IMG/VR virus record: IMGVR_UViG_3300025889_000087
Span: 1-64,000 of that record
From: a virus
Strand: one strand, 5' to 3'
Length of the DNA stretch: 64,000 nucleotides
Shown here: positions 18,866 through 26,002 of the stretch, one piece after another
Layout of the letters: each line of letters starts with the position of its first letter
How positions within the stretch are numbered: the stretch's first letter is position 1
Translations under genes and position numbers: made by a program
The notes under the pieces: model-generated
What the model saw: only the letters and a program-made list of their open reading frames with translations
Database searches by the model: none
Told to the model about the DNA's origin: nothing

Positions 18866-19035
18866 CCGCCGCCTTTGCTCTTATACCACTTCGCGGCCCA
18901 ACCGTTTGCGTAGGCTGAGGGATAGACCTTGAACTTGGATCGGGCCTTCGATTTTGCCTGCGACCACAGGCCGGGGTTGGTCGGAGCATTTTCGCCCTTA
19001 ACAACGGACCAAGCGATTTCAAAGGCTTCGTTCAT
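18838..19035 (-). CDS. AFDxAW-tagged small basic protein (DUF5872-like)
   Basis: The first 15 residues, MNEAFEIAWSVVKGE, are the same N-terminal peptide as in the array at 31-39.7 kb. The remaining 50 residues read WSQAKSKARSKFKVYPSAYA then NGWAAKWYKSKGGGWKRKGG, a short basic domain common in marine phage and giant-virus proteins (I believe DUF5872), probably nucleic-acid binding. ATGA overlap with the upstream gene couples their translation. Confidence 0.8.
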   Translation of the reverse strand: MNEAFEIAWSVVKGENAPTNPGLWSQAKSKARSKFKVYPSAYANGWAAKWYKSKGGGWKRKGGKD

Positions 19036-19262
19036 TGGTATTCCTCCCTTATATCATCAGGAAAGCCATAGGGGTCGTGAATCACTCTTCCGGTCAGGTC
19101 CACAAGTGAAGACTCAACGTGTTCATTCGGGTCGAAGCAATCAGCGCAAATGATCGTATCGCCATCCAAGTCGATGAAATCATCGGTTTCCTTTCCGCAC
19201 ACTTCACAATAATACGGGTCGCTCTTGACGACAGACCAAGCGGCTTCAAAGGCTCCGCTCAT
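19032..19262 (-). CDS. AFDxAW-tagged zinc-ribbon protein, 76 aa
   Basis: It starts MSGAFEAAWSVVKSDPYY, the shared N-terminal peptide, and continues as a zinc ribbon with CEVCGKETD and CADCFD (four cysteines in two CxxC pairs). The tail is acidic. It overlaps the HMG-CoA lyase gene upstream and the DUF5872-like gene downstream by ATGA on both sides. The zinc ribbon gives no specific activity. Confidence 0.8.
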   Translation of the reverse strand: MSGAFEAAWSVVKSDPYYCEVCGKETDDFIDLDGDTIICADCFDPNEHVESSLVDLTGRVIHDPYGFPDDIREEYQ

Positions 19263-20107
19263 GCAATTGCTACGATGGCTTCCCCGTCTTTATGCGTGTC
19301 GGCTCGTATGTCGTTCACCACAGACAGTGCAGCGTCAAGATTACCCACGCCGGTATTCGCGCCCCATGCTCGCAAATGATGGACAAGAACTTCAGTCGCA
19401 AGATTCGCCCCGCTTTTTTCAGCAAACGGGCAGCCACCAAGACCACCGATAGAGGAATCGAATTGACTGATGCCTGCAAAGATGCCTGCACGAACCAGTC
19501 GGAGAGGCTTTGCTACATCACCCCTGTGGTGAAGATGGAGGGCAGGTTCGACTCCTGCTTCTCGTGCGAGTTGGGCGAAGAGCACCACGTCTTTCTCAGT
19601 CCCAACGCCCACAGTGTCGGCAAACACAACCGTGTTCCCGAACATAGCAGCATCGCGCACCACTGATCGAATAGTGCCTTCGGAAAACACACCGGAATAC
19701 GGAGAGCCAAACGCCATAGAAACGTAGACACGCACGTTTTCCTTGGGGTAGCCGTTGAGGAACGTCCACAATTCATGGACTTTTTCGCTGCGCGTCTTCC
19801 CCATGTTTTTCATGCTGAAATGCTCACAGGGGCTCAAAACGATATTGATTTTCTCGACACCGACTTTGAGAGCCCGCTCAAAACCTCGGCGGTTCATCAC
19901 CAACGCTGAGCCACGACCGCTAAACACTTCTTCTGCGTCTGCCATTTGCGGCACCAATTTTGGGTGCGCAAATGACACTTCTTCGACGTGAACCAAACCC
20001 GCGTCGTAAAGGCAGCGAATCAATTCTCGCTTTTTTTCGCTCGGCACAAAGTCGGACAACGATTGCAGACCGTCACGAGGACCCACCTCGTAGACGGTCA
20101 CGCGCAC
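19259..20107 (-). CDS. Hydroxymethylglutaryl-CoA lyase homologue
   Basis: HMG-CoA lyase splits HMG-CoA into acetyl-CoA and acetoacetate. The 282 residues cover the whole TIM-barrel enzyme: YEVGPRDGLQ (6-15, catalytic Arg11/Asp12), SFAHPKLVPQMADAEEV, SMAFGSPYSG, FADTVGVG, LHLHHRGD with His191/His193 in the metal-binding HxH, and the family signature GGLGGCPFAEKSG with catalytic Cys226. The metal/catalytic residues recognisable here are all present; HDT after the second His is changed to HRG. The start is GTG. It sits between virion genes with 4- and 10-base overlaps, so it is a stable operon member. In archaea HMG-CoA is also the mevalonate precursor, so the enzyme could redirect isoprenoid carbon or serve leucine catabolism. 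Confidence 0.85.
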   Translation of the reverse strand: MRVTVYEVGPRDGLQSLSDFVPSEKKRELIRCLYDAGLVHVEEVSFAHPKLVPQMADAEEVFSGRGSALVMNRRGFERALKVGVEKINIVLSPCEHFSMKNMGKTRSEKVHELWTFLNGYPKENVRVYVSMAFGSPYSGVFSEGTIRSVVRDAAMFGNTVVFADTVGVGTEKDVVLFAQLAREAGVEPALHLHHRGDVAKPLRLVRAGIFAGISQFDSSIGGLGGCPFAEKSGANLATEVLVHHLRAWGANTGVGNLDAALSVVNDIRADTHKDGEAIVAIA

Positions 20108-20535
20108 GAGAAGGGCCCCCTCAGACGGTTATAGACGAATGCTGCTTTAGGGGGAATTGCAGAATACCACTGTGCAAGCATTGGCGTTTGGGAATAGGAC
20201 AGGGACATTGGCTTGAATGCTTCTTGGAGAGCGATAAGATGCTCCGCGACTTCCTCACGCGGGACATTTGGTTGGGCCCATTCTCCTTCGGTGGAGAGAT
20301 CGAGAATGCACATTCGATAGAGAATGATGGCTCCGTTGGCTTCAGCCGCGCAATCGTCATGCGTATGCAGGCCGAACGCATCCAAGCCCTCTTTCCACAC
20401 CTTCACGACCTGCTCCAAGGCATCGCAGAAAAGGAGGGCGTCTTGAACCGTCTGAATGTTGTCGGACGACGCAATCAGCCGACCATGATCAGAATCCTTG
20501 AGCATGAGGGCCGCAATTGAGCGGTAGTCCGACAT
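20098..20535 (-). CDS. Unknown protein, 145 aa
   Basis: Not recognised. It is helical and mostly polar, with FGLHTHDDCAAEANGAIILY and LSYSQTPMLAQWYSAIPPKA as the most distinctive segments. ATG at 20535 is chosen because GAGGAAGG lies just upstream; the frame extends further but would overlap the neighbour. The last codons overlap the HMG-CoA lyase start by 10 bases, so the two are probably translated together. Confidence 0.65.
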   Translation of the reverse strand: MSDYRSIAALMLKDSDHGRLIASSDNIQTVQDALLFCDALEQVVKVWKEGLDAFGLHTHDDCAAEANGAIILYRMCILDLSTEGEWAQPNVPREEVAEHLIALQEAFKPMSLSYSQTPMLAQWYSAIPPKAAFVYNRLRGPFSCA

Positions 20536-20572
20536 AACCCTTCCTCGCATCATATGGTAATGAGGGAAGCGG

Positions 20573-21283
20573 TCATCCCTCGTCAAGAACCCCCGCTTCG
20601 GTGAGAGCATTTCGCAGGACGCGCCATTCTTCAGGGGACTTCTCGGAGAAGTGGGCCTGAATCACGGTCAGGACGTTCACCTGCTGCGACTCTTCAATGG
20701 TCGTAGCAGCCGTCAGGTATTCCGCCAAGTCGGAGAGCGTGTCGCGGATTTCACGGTGCAATTTCACCGCGGTGTCCAAGCCCTTGAAGTCAAGAATGCC
20801 CGACTCGACGCGCTCCGCATTCATCAAATCCATGTGATCGTTGAACACGTCGTTCAGCCGGTTCAGGTTCCGCTCAGTCCGCCGCATGGCGTCACTGACG
20901 CTCGTAATCGCGTTGGGAATGTTCTCAATCTGCGCTTGGCGTTGAATGATGGGCGCGGCGTGCCGTTCCATGTGGTGAGACACTGCCGTTTCCGTCATTT
21001 CCAATTCGACGGCCATGTCTGCAATACCGGCAATACCTCCGAGCACGGCTGCCTCAATTGCACTGCGCTCAGGATGGGTGCAAATGGGGCATTCAGAATT
21101 GCTTGCATTGTGGTATTCGCCGGAATGGCGGCGCATGTGTCGATGAGCCGTTCCTTCAGCCCACGACTGGTCGCGATCCAAATCCCCGACTTCAAGCAGA
21201 CCGATTCGCACGTTCTGCTCGTATTCATCACGGCGCGGGTGTTGGCAGAAGGGGCAATTGCGCCGAGTCTGCCTCCCCGTCAT
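20573..21283 (-). CDS. Duplicated zinc-finger/HTH protein, candidate small terminase or regulator
   Basis: The N-terminal 110 residues hold two copies of one motif: CPFCQHPRRDEYEQNVRIG ending in HRHMRRH, and CPICTHPERSAIEAAVLGG ending in VSHHMERH. Each resembles a Cys-Cys...His-His zinc unit wrapped round a helix-turn-helix (MAVELEMTETAVSHH). The rest is a long helical rod (about 120-205). DNA-binding head plus oligomerising coiled coil is the design of many small terminase subunits, and no other small terminase is visible in the virion operon. A transcription regulator is the alternative. Confidence 0.7.
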   Translation of the reverse strand: MTGRQTRRNCPFCQHPRRDEYEQNVRIGLLEVGDLDRDQSWAEGTAHRHMRRHSGEYHNASNSECPICTHPERSAIEAAVLGGIAGIADMAVELEMTETAVSHHMERHAAPIIQRQAQIENIPNAITSVSDAMRRTERNLNRLNDVFNDHMDLMNAERVESGILDFKGLDTAVKLHREIRDTLSDLAEYLTAATTIEESQQVNVLTVIQAHFSEKSPEEWRVLRNALTEAGVLDEG

Positions 21284-21284
21284 G

Positions 21285-21425
21285 CTACATACACGCTCTC
21301 ATGCTCTTAAGGCCCTTTCGGGATGTGTTGATTGCAGAACATGCCGTTTTCACGGGTCGGTGTGGCCTTGCACTGATTGCCGGAGCGGGTCGTGGCTTGG
21401 CATTGGTTGAATACCTTCGGCTCAT
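21285..21425 (-). CDS. Possible 46-aa basic microprotein
   Basis: An ATG at 21425 is preceded by CAGGAGGTTCGTG, one of the stronger Shine-Dalgarno sites in this operon, and the frame runs to a TAG two bases from the next start. The product is basic (MSRRYSTNAKPRPAPAISAR) with two cysteines. There is no similarity to lean on; the ribosome site and the otherwise empty 200-base gap are the only support. Confidence 0.35.
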   Translation of the reverse strand: MSRRYSTNAKPRPAPAISARPHRPVKTACSAINTSRKGLKSMRACM

Positions 21426-21481
21426 CACGAACCTCCTGTGTTTGTTGAAGGGCCTGCATCGGAGGCAGGTATTGCGGCCCC

Positions 21482-21730
21482 TCAAGTCCGAAAGGATGCG
21501 AATTGCCGAATGGCGACCGAGAAAGTCAAAATGAGTCCAAAGAACGCGCTCATCATCTGCCCTGCCGAGAGGCTACCGCCCTTCCACACGAGGATAACGA
21601 AAGCCACGAGCATGAACGTGATGATGTAGATCATCGTTGCGCTTTCAACGAGCATCTTTCGTGGACTGAACAAATCCACGCTCGCACTGGCCCAATTCAT
21701 TTCAGCGGGACGTTCCTTTGCTTTTTCCAT
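21482..21730 (-). CDS. Small two-helix membrane protein, 82 aa
   Basis: Two predicted membrane spans: ESATMIYIITFMLVAFVILV (about 29-48) and MMSAFFGLILTFSVAI (about 59-74), separated by a short polar turn, with charged ends. Size and topology would suit a holin-like or virion membrane-interacting protein, but archaeal-virus lysis proteins are too poorly known to name it. ATG at 21730 is preferred to the TTG at 21736. Confidence 0.65.
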   Translation of the reverse strand: MEKAKERPAEMNWASASVDLFSPRKMLVESATMIYIITFMLVAFVILVWKGGSLSAGQMMSAFFGLILTFSVAIRQFASFRT

Positions 21731-21732
21731 CG

Positions 21733-22368
21733 TCAAATCATCACCGCCCCTGCTGCACCGCCAACCTTAGCCGCAGTGGCACCAAAACCACCTTGGGTTT
21801 GAATTGCGTTGCCCATCATACCTCCAATCAAGTTCCCAAAGAATCCCGGCTGCTGCTGTTGCGGCATCATCCCACCCTGCTGATGAGCCATGAGGAACAT
21901 TTGGATTTGCTGCTGATTGGCCGTAATAGAGGACTGTGCCGCCTGTTGCACCTGCTGAAGTGTAAGGGCCAAGTTCTCCTGCGAAAGCGTCTGCAATTGG
22001 TGAGGCATTGACGCAAAGTCCACCTTCATGTGGTCGCCTTCCTGCTTAAGCGTTGCAGCGGCGAAGAACTCCTTGAGCGAGAGCATGACGACTTCGCTAA
22101 TCAAATCCATGACAAGGCCCATGTTTTGCGTCACAACGAATGCCGACACGGGATCATGAAGGCCGAGAAGGCGGGAAGTGGCGATGACCGGATCGTTGGC
22201 TTGTTGCTGCATCATGGGGTTCTGAGCAAAAGCCATCATAGCGGTCGGGTCTTGCCCCCATCCCATGGGTTGCTGCTGCATCATGCCCATGCCACCCATG
22301 CCACCCATGCTACCAACGCCGAATTGCTGCGGCTGCGGTTGGTTGTTGTTTCTACCGAAAAGTCCCAT
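21733..22368 (-). CDS. Gln/Met-rich protein, 211 aa
   Basis: The N-terminal 60 residues are low complexity (SMGGMGGMGMMQQQPMGWG). The middle is folded and hydrophobic-helical (VIATSRLLGLHDPVSAFVVT, then LISEVVMLSLKEFFAA). The C-terminus combines Gln runs with glycine-rich helices that may insert in membrane (FFGNLIGGMMGNAI, KVGGAAGAVMI). Not recognised; the composition resembles the other virion-operon proteins. Confidence 0.65.
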   Translation of the reverse strand: MGLFGRNNNQPQPQQFGVGSMGGMGGMGMMQQQPMGWGQDPTAMMAFAQNPMMQQQANDPVIATSRLLGLHDPVSAFVVTQNMGLVMDLISEVVMLSLKEFFAAATLKQEGDHMKVDFASMPHQLQTLSQENLALTLQQVQQAAQSSITANQQQIQMFLMAHQQGGMMPQQQQPGFFGNLIGGMMGNAIQTQGGFGATAAKVGGAAGAVMI

Positions 22369-22377
22369 TCATTCACC

Positions 22378-23274
22378 TCATGCGGTCAGCATTGTTTCAG
22401 GCACCGCCATTTGCCTTTGCGGATTCAAACCAACTGCTACTTGTTGGCTCATTTGCTCCATTTGCAGTGCTCGCAAATCAAAGGTAATCGTGACGAGATC
22501 GGCAACGCCAGTCATCGGGTTCGGATGTTGGTTGATGACTACACCCTTTGAATGTTGGGCATCCATTTGCACCATGCGGAAGAATTGCTCGTATTTCATC
22601 AGCGACTCCGGCGTAGAGCGATTCTGCTTTGTGCTGCCACTCATACCGGGAACACGGAGGAAACGGGTGCCCTTTGACGTAGCAGGGGCGAAGCCGTCTT
22701 CAGCCAACTGGTGCTCTTCGACAAGACACCGCAACGTGTGGTAGATGTGCAGGTGGGCGGGACATAGCGTCGAGTTCATCTCATCCCCGTGGTCCCCGTG
22801 TGTGCGTGCGTGAGGCTTTCGTGCCTGCCCCGTGTCCTCGTCAAACCAATAAATGTCGGCCAATGAGAGTCCGGTGCGTTCATCTGAAATGTGATTATAG
22901 GCATTGTCGCCCTCAAGGAAACGGCGCACGTCCACGCCGCAACAGGCACATTCGTGCGCTGCGTTATAACGATACACCTTGAACAGACCAAGGTTGTAAT
23001 TTGGTGGACGGAGAGCCTTTCGCAGAATCTTGATGTTCTTACGGCGAGCCTTACCCGGATTCTTTGGATTGGTCTTGAGACGCACTTCAACTGTCGGCAT
23101 CATCATGTCTTCGTCCATGCCCGAACCCTGAGATCCCGCGCTCGCCATTTCAGCCCGCTGCTGCGCTTTGAGCAATTCAAAGGCCACGCCGGTATGTCCG
23201 GCGAGGGAGCGCAGTTCATCGTCGGAAAGACCTTTCAGGCTCATGCCGCCGCCCATAAACGGGATGAATTGCAT
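22378..23274 (-). CDS. Unknown Cys/His-containing virion-operon protein, 298 aa
   Basis: Not recognised. A basic segment (PKNPGKARRKNIKILRKALR, about 70-90) precedes a CACCGVDVRRFLEGDNAYNH motif that could bind metal together with later His/Cys residues (THGDHGDEMNSTLCPAHLHI). The C-terminal third is helical. The order of elements recalls small treble-clef or HNH-like metal sites, but the expected His-Asn-His spacing is not clear, so no activity is assigned. Confidence 0.65.
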   Translation of the reverse strand: MQFIPFMGGGMSLKGLSDDELRSLAGHTGVAFELLKAQQRAEMASAGSQGSGMDEDMMMPTVEVRLKTNPKNPGKARRKNIKILRKALRPPNYNLGLFKVYRYNAAHECACCGVDVRRFLEGDNAYNHISDERTGLSLADIYWFDEDTGQARKPHARTHGDHGDEMNSTLCPAHLHIYHTLRCLVEEHQLAEDGFAPATSKGTRFLRVPGMSGSTKQNRSTPESLMKYEQFFRMVQMDAQHSKGVVINQHPNPMTGVADLVTITFDLRALQMEQMSQQVAVGLNPQRQMAVPETMLTA

Positions 23275-23324
23275 GACTTCCCCGTTCTATGTGAGGGCTG
23301 ACATAATGAAAAGGCTTCCGCTGC

Positions 23325-24053
23325 TCAAAGCAAGTCTACGGTATCAATCACTGCTCTTTCCACATTCAATCCAAATTGCGCAGCAATTGCTTCTACGTTA
23401 GTCGCCACCGCGGCTTTCCTCAGCCTCCGCAATTCATGTTGAAAAGGGAGGACTAAGGGGTGCTGCCGCTTGAAGCCATGCTCCCACATGTTCGCTGCCT
23501 GAAGATCCCACCAAAGGTCCATTTTATTCAGCAAAAGGCAGACCACCTTCGGTTTGAACATCTTCGCTCGTTTGCGTTGAACGCGGTTCAGCGTTTCGGG
23601 AATGTGTTTGTTCGTTATCAAGTCCACAATGTATTGAAAACCCGCCACGGCTTCTTGGCGAAGGTATTCCGAATAGAGAATCCGATGGTCGATGACATAG
23701 AACACAATGCTCACGTTGCGTTCGACCATATCTTCAGCCCACAGGTTCCAATAACGGCTTTCACCGCCAACGTCGGCTGAAGTCACGGGGACCTTCCGCC
23801 CATTCCACCGGACCTGCTTCTTTGTGCTATGAGGGCGATCCACCTTCCCGTGCCGCACGGGGTGGGTTGTCCGCAATTCGTGAGGAATGGGCTCGATGTC
23901 GCCGGGAACGGTCAAGAATTGGTCGAGAGTCGTTTTACCGCTAAGGGAGGGGCCATAGACACCAAAGCGGTGAGGGCGAATGATGCGATAGAGGTATGCC
24001 GCCAATTGCGCCGAGCCCATCAGGACGTGGCCGACGAAGATCCAAGACGACAT
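23325..24053 (-). CDS. Ras/Arf-like small GTPase with N-terminal membrane segment
   Basis: A P-loop GTPase with its motifs in order: G1 GPSLSGKT (34-41), G3 DVGGE (94-98), and G4 NKMD (176-179) at the end of a hydrophobic strand (KVVCLLLNKMDL). The length of 242 fits a single small-GTPase domain. Residues 4-25 (WIFVGHVLMGSAQLAAYLYR) could be a membrane anchor. The G3 form DVGGE, where Ras has DTAGQ, is closer to Arf and bacterial MglA than to translation GTPases. It is next to two small membrane proteins in the same run, so a membrane-surface switch is plausible. GTPases of this class are very unusual in viruses. Confidence 0.75.
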   Translation of the reverse strand: MSSWIFVGHVLMGSAQLAAYLYRIIRPHRFGVYGPSLSGKTTLDQFLTVPGDIEPIPHELRTTHPVRHGKVDRPHSTKKQVRWNGRKVPVTSADVGGESRYWNLWAEDMVERNVSIVFYVIDHRILYSEYLRQEAVAGFQYIVDLITNKHIPETLNRVQRKRAKMFKPKVVCLLLNKMDLWWDLQAANMWEHGFKRQHPLVLPFQHELRRLRKAAVATNVEAIAAQFGLNVERAVIDTVDLL

Positions 24054-24062
24054 GACTTCCCC

Positions 24063-24290
24063 TCAACCGCGGTGAAACATCCAGTCCCACACGGTCGTTG
24101 GGGTCACGCTCAAAAATGCGTCGAGGCCAACCATGACAAGGAACGTCAGGCAATTGCCGACGACAAAGGAGAGAATAGCCTTGAAGGTCCACGTCATGCG
24201 CTCAAGACGCCGCTCATATGCGTTTTCAGCAAGAATGCTCGCCATCGCTTCCGCTTGGCGTTCCTGCTGCGTGTTGAACGGCCACGCCAT
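24063..24290 (-). CDS. Single-span membrane protein, 75 aa
   Basis: A charged N-terminal helix (residues 8-32) precedes one membrane span, FKAILSFVVGNCLTFLVMVG (36-55). Ten bases separate it from the GTPase start downstream. Not recognised. Confidence 0.65.
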   Translation of the reverse strand: MAWPFNTQQERQAEAMASILAENAYERRLERMTWTFKAILSFVVGNCLTFLVMVGLDAFLSVTPTTVWDWMFHRG

Positions 24291-24299
24291 GAATCCCCC

Positions 24300-24731
24300 T
24301 CACTGGGCGTCCTTCTTTTCACCTTCGTTTTGTTGAGGGACGCCGAATTGCGACATGCCAATGCCATAAGGAGGGTATTCATTTCGCTGCGTGTCCTTCC
24401 GAATACGTCGTTGCTGAAGGCGGGCCTGCTGCTGATACCACTTGTCGTAGCGTGACTCTTGGGCAAACTCCGCACGCATGGCGAGCGAATCACGAAGACC
24501 ACCGACGTGAAAGAGCACCATAGAAATGCACAGGAACCCGAAGGTAATGAGGCCGTATTGCAGCCCCATTTCAGCGGGGCCTGCATCCGGCAAATACCAG
24601 TCGAGATGGCTCAGCGTGACTGATACGCCTACGAGCAACGATTGCCACAAAAGCATGGCGATCAGGTTGATGTCAATACGGTTCTCATCCAATGCGGCCC
24701 ATGGTGGTATGGGCGGGTTGTTTTGCTGCAT
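24300..24731 (-). CDS. Two-span membrane protein with charged tail, 143 aa
   Basis: Two membrane spans (INLIAMLLWQSLLVGVSVTL, about 21-40; GLQYGLITFGFLCISMVLFH, about 56-75) are followed by a highly charged Arg/Gln-rich tail of about 60 residues. With the 75- and 82-residue neighbours it forms a cluster of small membrane proteins next to the GTPase. Not recognised. Confidence 0.65.
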   Translation of the reverse strand: MQQNNPPIPPWAALDENRIDINLIAMLLWQSLLVGVSVTLSHLDWYLPDAGPAEMGLQYGLITFGFLCISMVLFHVGGLRDSLAMRAEFAQESRYDKWYQQQARLQQRRIRKDTQRNEYPPYGIGMSQFGVPQQNEGEKKDAQ

Positions 24732-24874
24732 TATTTTGCCCCCTTGTCTTGTTGATGAGCAAAATAGAACGCAAGAACGTGATTGACGAAGGAGGACTTC
24801 GACTCACGCCCACGCGCGGCTTCCATCTTTGCGAACAAATCGTCCGCCATAACGACGGAGACGTGTCGGCTCAT
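24731..24874 (-). CDS. Ribbon-helix-helix DNA-binding protein, 47 aa
   Basis: MSRHVSVVMADDLFAKMEAA then RGRESKSSFVNHVLAFYFAH has the CopG/Arc design: a short basic strand, a helix, a turn, and a second helix. Such proteins bind operators as dimers. ATG at 24874 is chosen because GGGAGGG lies upstream; the longer frame starting at 24934 would add an unlikely extension. It is the only clear transcription regulator of the virion operon and is a candidate ligand for one of the palindromes described below. Confidence 0.75.
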   Translation of the reverse strand: MSRHVSVVMADDLFAKMEAARGRESKSSFVNHVLAFYFAHQQDKGAK

Positions 24875-24912
24875 CAGCCCTCCCACGCTTGTTATGCCTA
24901 TGAAGGTTCTCA

Positions 24913-25992
24913 TCAGTGATATAGCACAGACCACCCAACCGCGAATGCGTCTTGGGATTTGCCGAACAGTTTTCCCTGCTCCATGTATCGTTGTTGTGGG
25001 TAGTGCTTGAACCAGTCCAAACCGGGAATGTTGGCATACGCAATCATTTCAGGTCGAGGGCCTCGTTCCGCTCCTTTGCCCCCGCTTCTGTCCATTCGTG
25101 TATTCAACACAGTGTCGAACCCCTCGGCGTCGTAAAACGGGCGAGCAAATGCTGAATTGAAAGCAACAACCGGAAGCCCCTGCCTCGCCAAGCCCCCCGC
25201 CCATTCGGCCATTGGTTGCTGAAGATCGTCAAAGCCACCCGGCGTGTAGGTCCCCCGTTCCATGTAATACGGCGAGTCAAGAACGAGGAAATCCTCTTCG
25301 GGGATAATGAGGCCGTTTTCCATCACTTCTTCAATGCCCATGTTGCGCAAATCCCAACCCTGCATCAATGGTGCGTAGTGTGAATAATCCCAAGATGGGG
25401 GATATTTGATGGGGCTTCCGTATGGGAGATCGGTGTAATTTCCGAAATCACCCCGCGCACCCCCCTGCCAACCTGATTGTTGCATCATCAGCCACATTTG
25501 CGCCATCAGCATTTTCTCTTCGGGACTCCTTTCTTCTTGAGGGGGCAGGTTGAGCATAAGATCATTCACTGAGCCCTGACTCGGGGGCCATGAACCCATC
25601 CCCGTCGGCGTTCCGCCGCGAAGCCTCTCATAGTATGTCTCCTTGTCCACGACATCATCTTCATTGGTGAATTGCGACCAATCAACGCTAAATCCGTCAG
25701 GATTCTGAATGTGAGCGAACGCATTTATGAGGTTCGGGTTGAGGTCGGACAACAAAGCCCGTTCGGGTTGCAGGTTCAGGGGAATGTTCCCACCGCCAAG
25801 GAATGGATCGACAAGGCGACGATGACGACCCACACGATTGAATGCGTCACGGAGGGGGCCAATGTAGTGAGGTCGGCCCTTGCTTCCTTGCCACCTTAGC
25901 GGGGAAGGGACGCGGGTTTTTCCCGTAATGTCTTGCATGGCTGCCCACGCTGCTTTTTCAGGTGTCATTTTGCGACCGCGAACTTCCATCAT
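24913..25992 (-). CDS. D12-class (Dam-like) adenine-N6 DNA methyltransferase
   Basis: It carries the class order: PLRWQGSKGRP (31-41) in the place of the RYxGGK motif, SAM-binding VDPFLGGGN (61-69), LSDLNPNLINAF, and the catalytic tetrad as DSPYY (239-243), where the usual DPPY has Pro changed to Ser. A long insertion between motifs contains the target-recognition region. The last residues, DAFAVGWSVLYH, resemble the AFDxAW peptide found elsewhere, although at the C-terminus. ATG at 25992 or 25989 follows TGGGGGA and is preferred to an upstream start that overlaps the previous gene. Confidence 0.82.
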   Translation of the reverse strand: MMEVRGRKMTPEKAAWAAMQDITGKTRVPSPLRWQGSKGRPHYIGPLRDAFNRVGRHRRLVDPFLGGGNIPLNLQPERALLSDLNPNLINAFAHIQNPDGFSVDWSQFTNEDDVVDKETYYERLRGGTPTGMGSWPPSQGSVNDLMLNLPPQEERSPEEKMLMAQMWLMMQQSGWQGGARGDFGNYTDLPYGSPIKYPPSWDYSHYAPLMQGWDLRNMGIEEVMENGLIIPEEDFLVLDSPYYMERGTYTPGGFDDLQQPMAEWAGGLARQGLPVVAFNSAFARPFYDAEGFDTVLNTRMDRSGGKGAERGPRPEMIAYANIPGLDWFKHYPQQRYMEQGKLFGKSQDAFAVGWSVLYH

Positions 25993-26002
25993 AATTCCCC
26001 CA

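Noticed and set aside
22378-23274. HNH endonuclease reading of the CACCG...H...H protein
   Set aside because: Cysteine and histidine spacing does not give a convincing HNH or treble-clef catalytic pattern.
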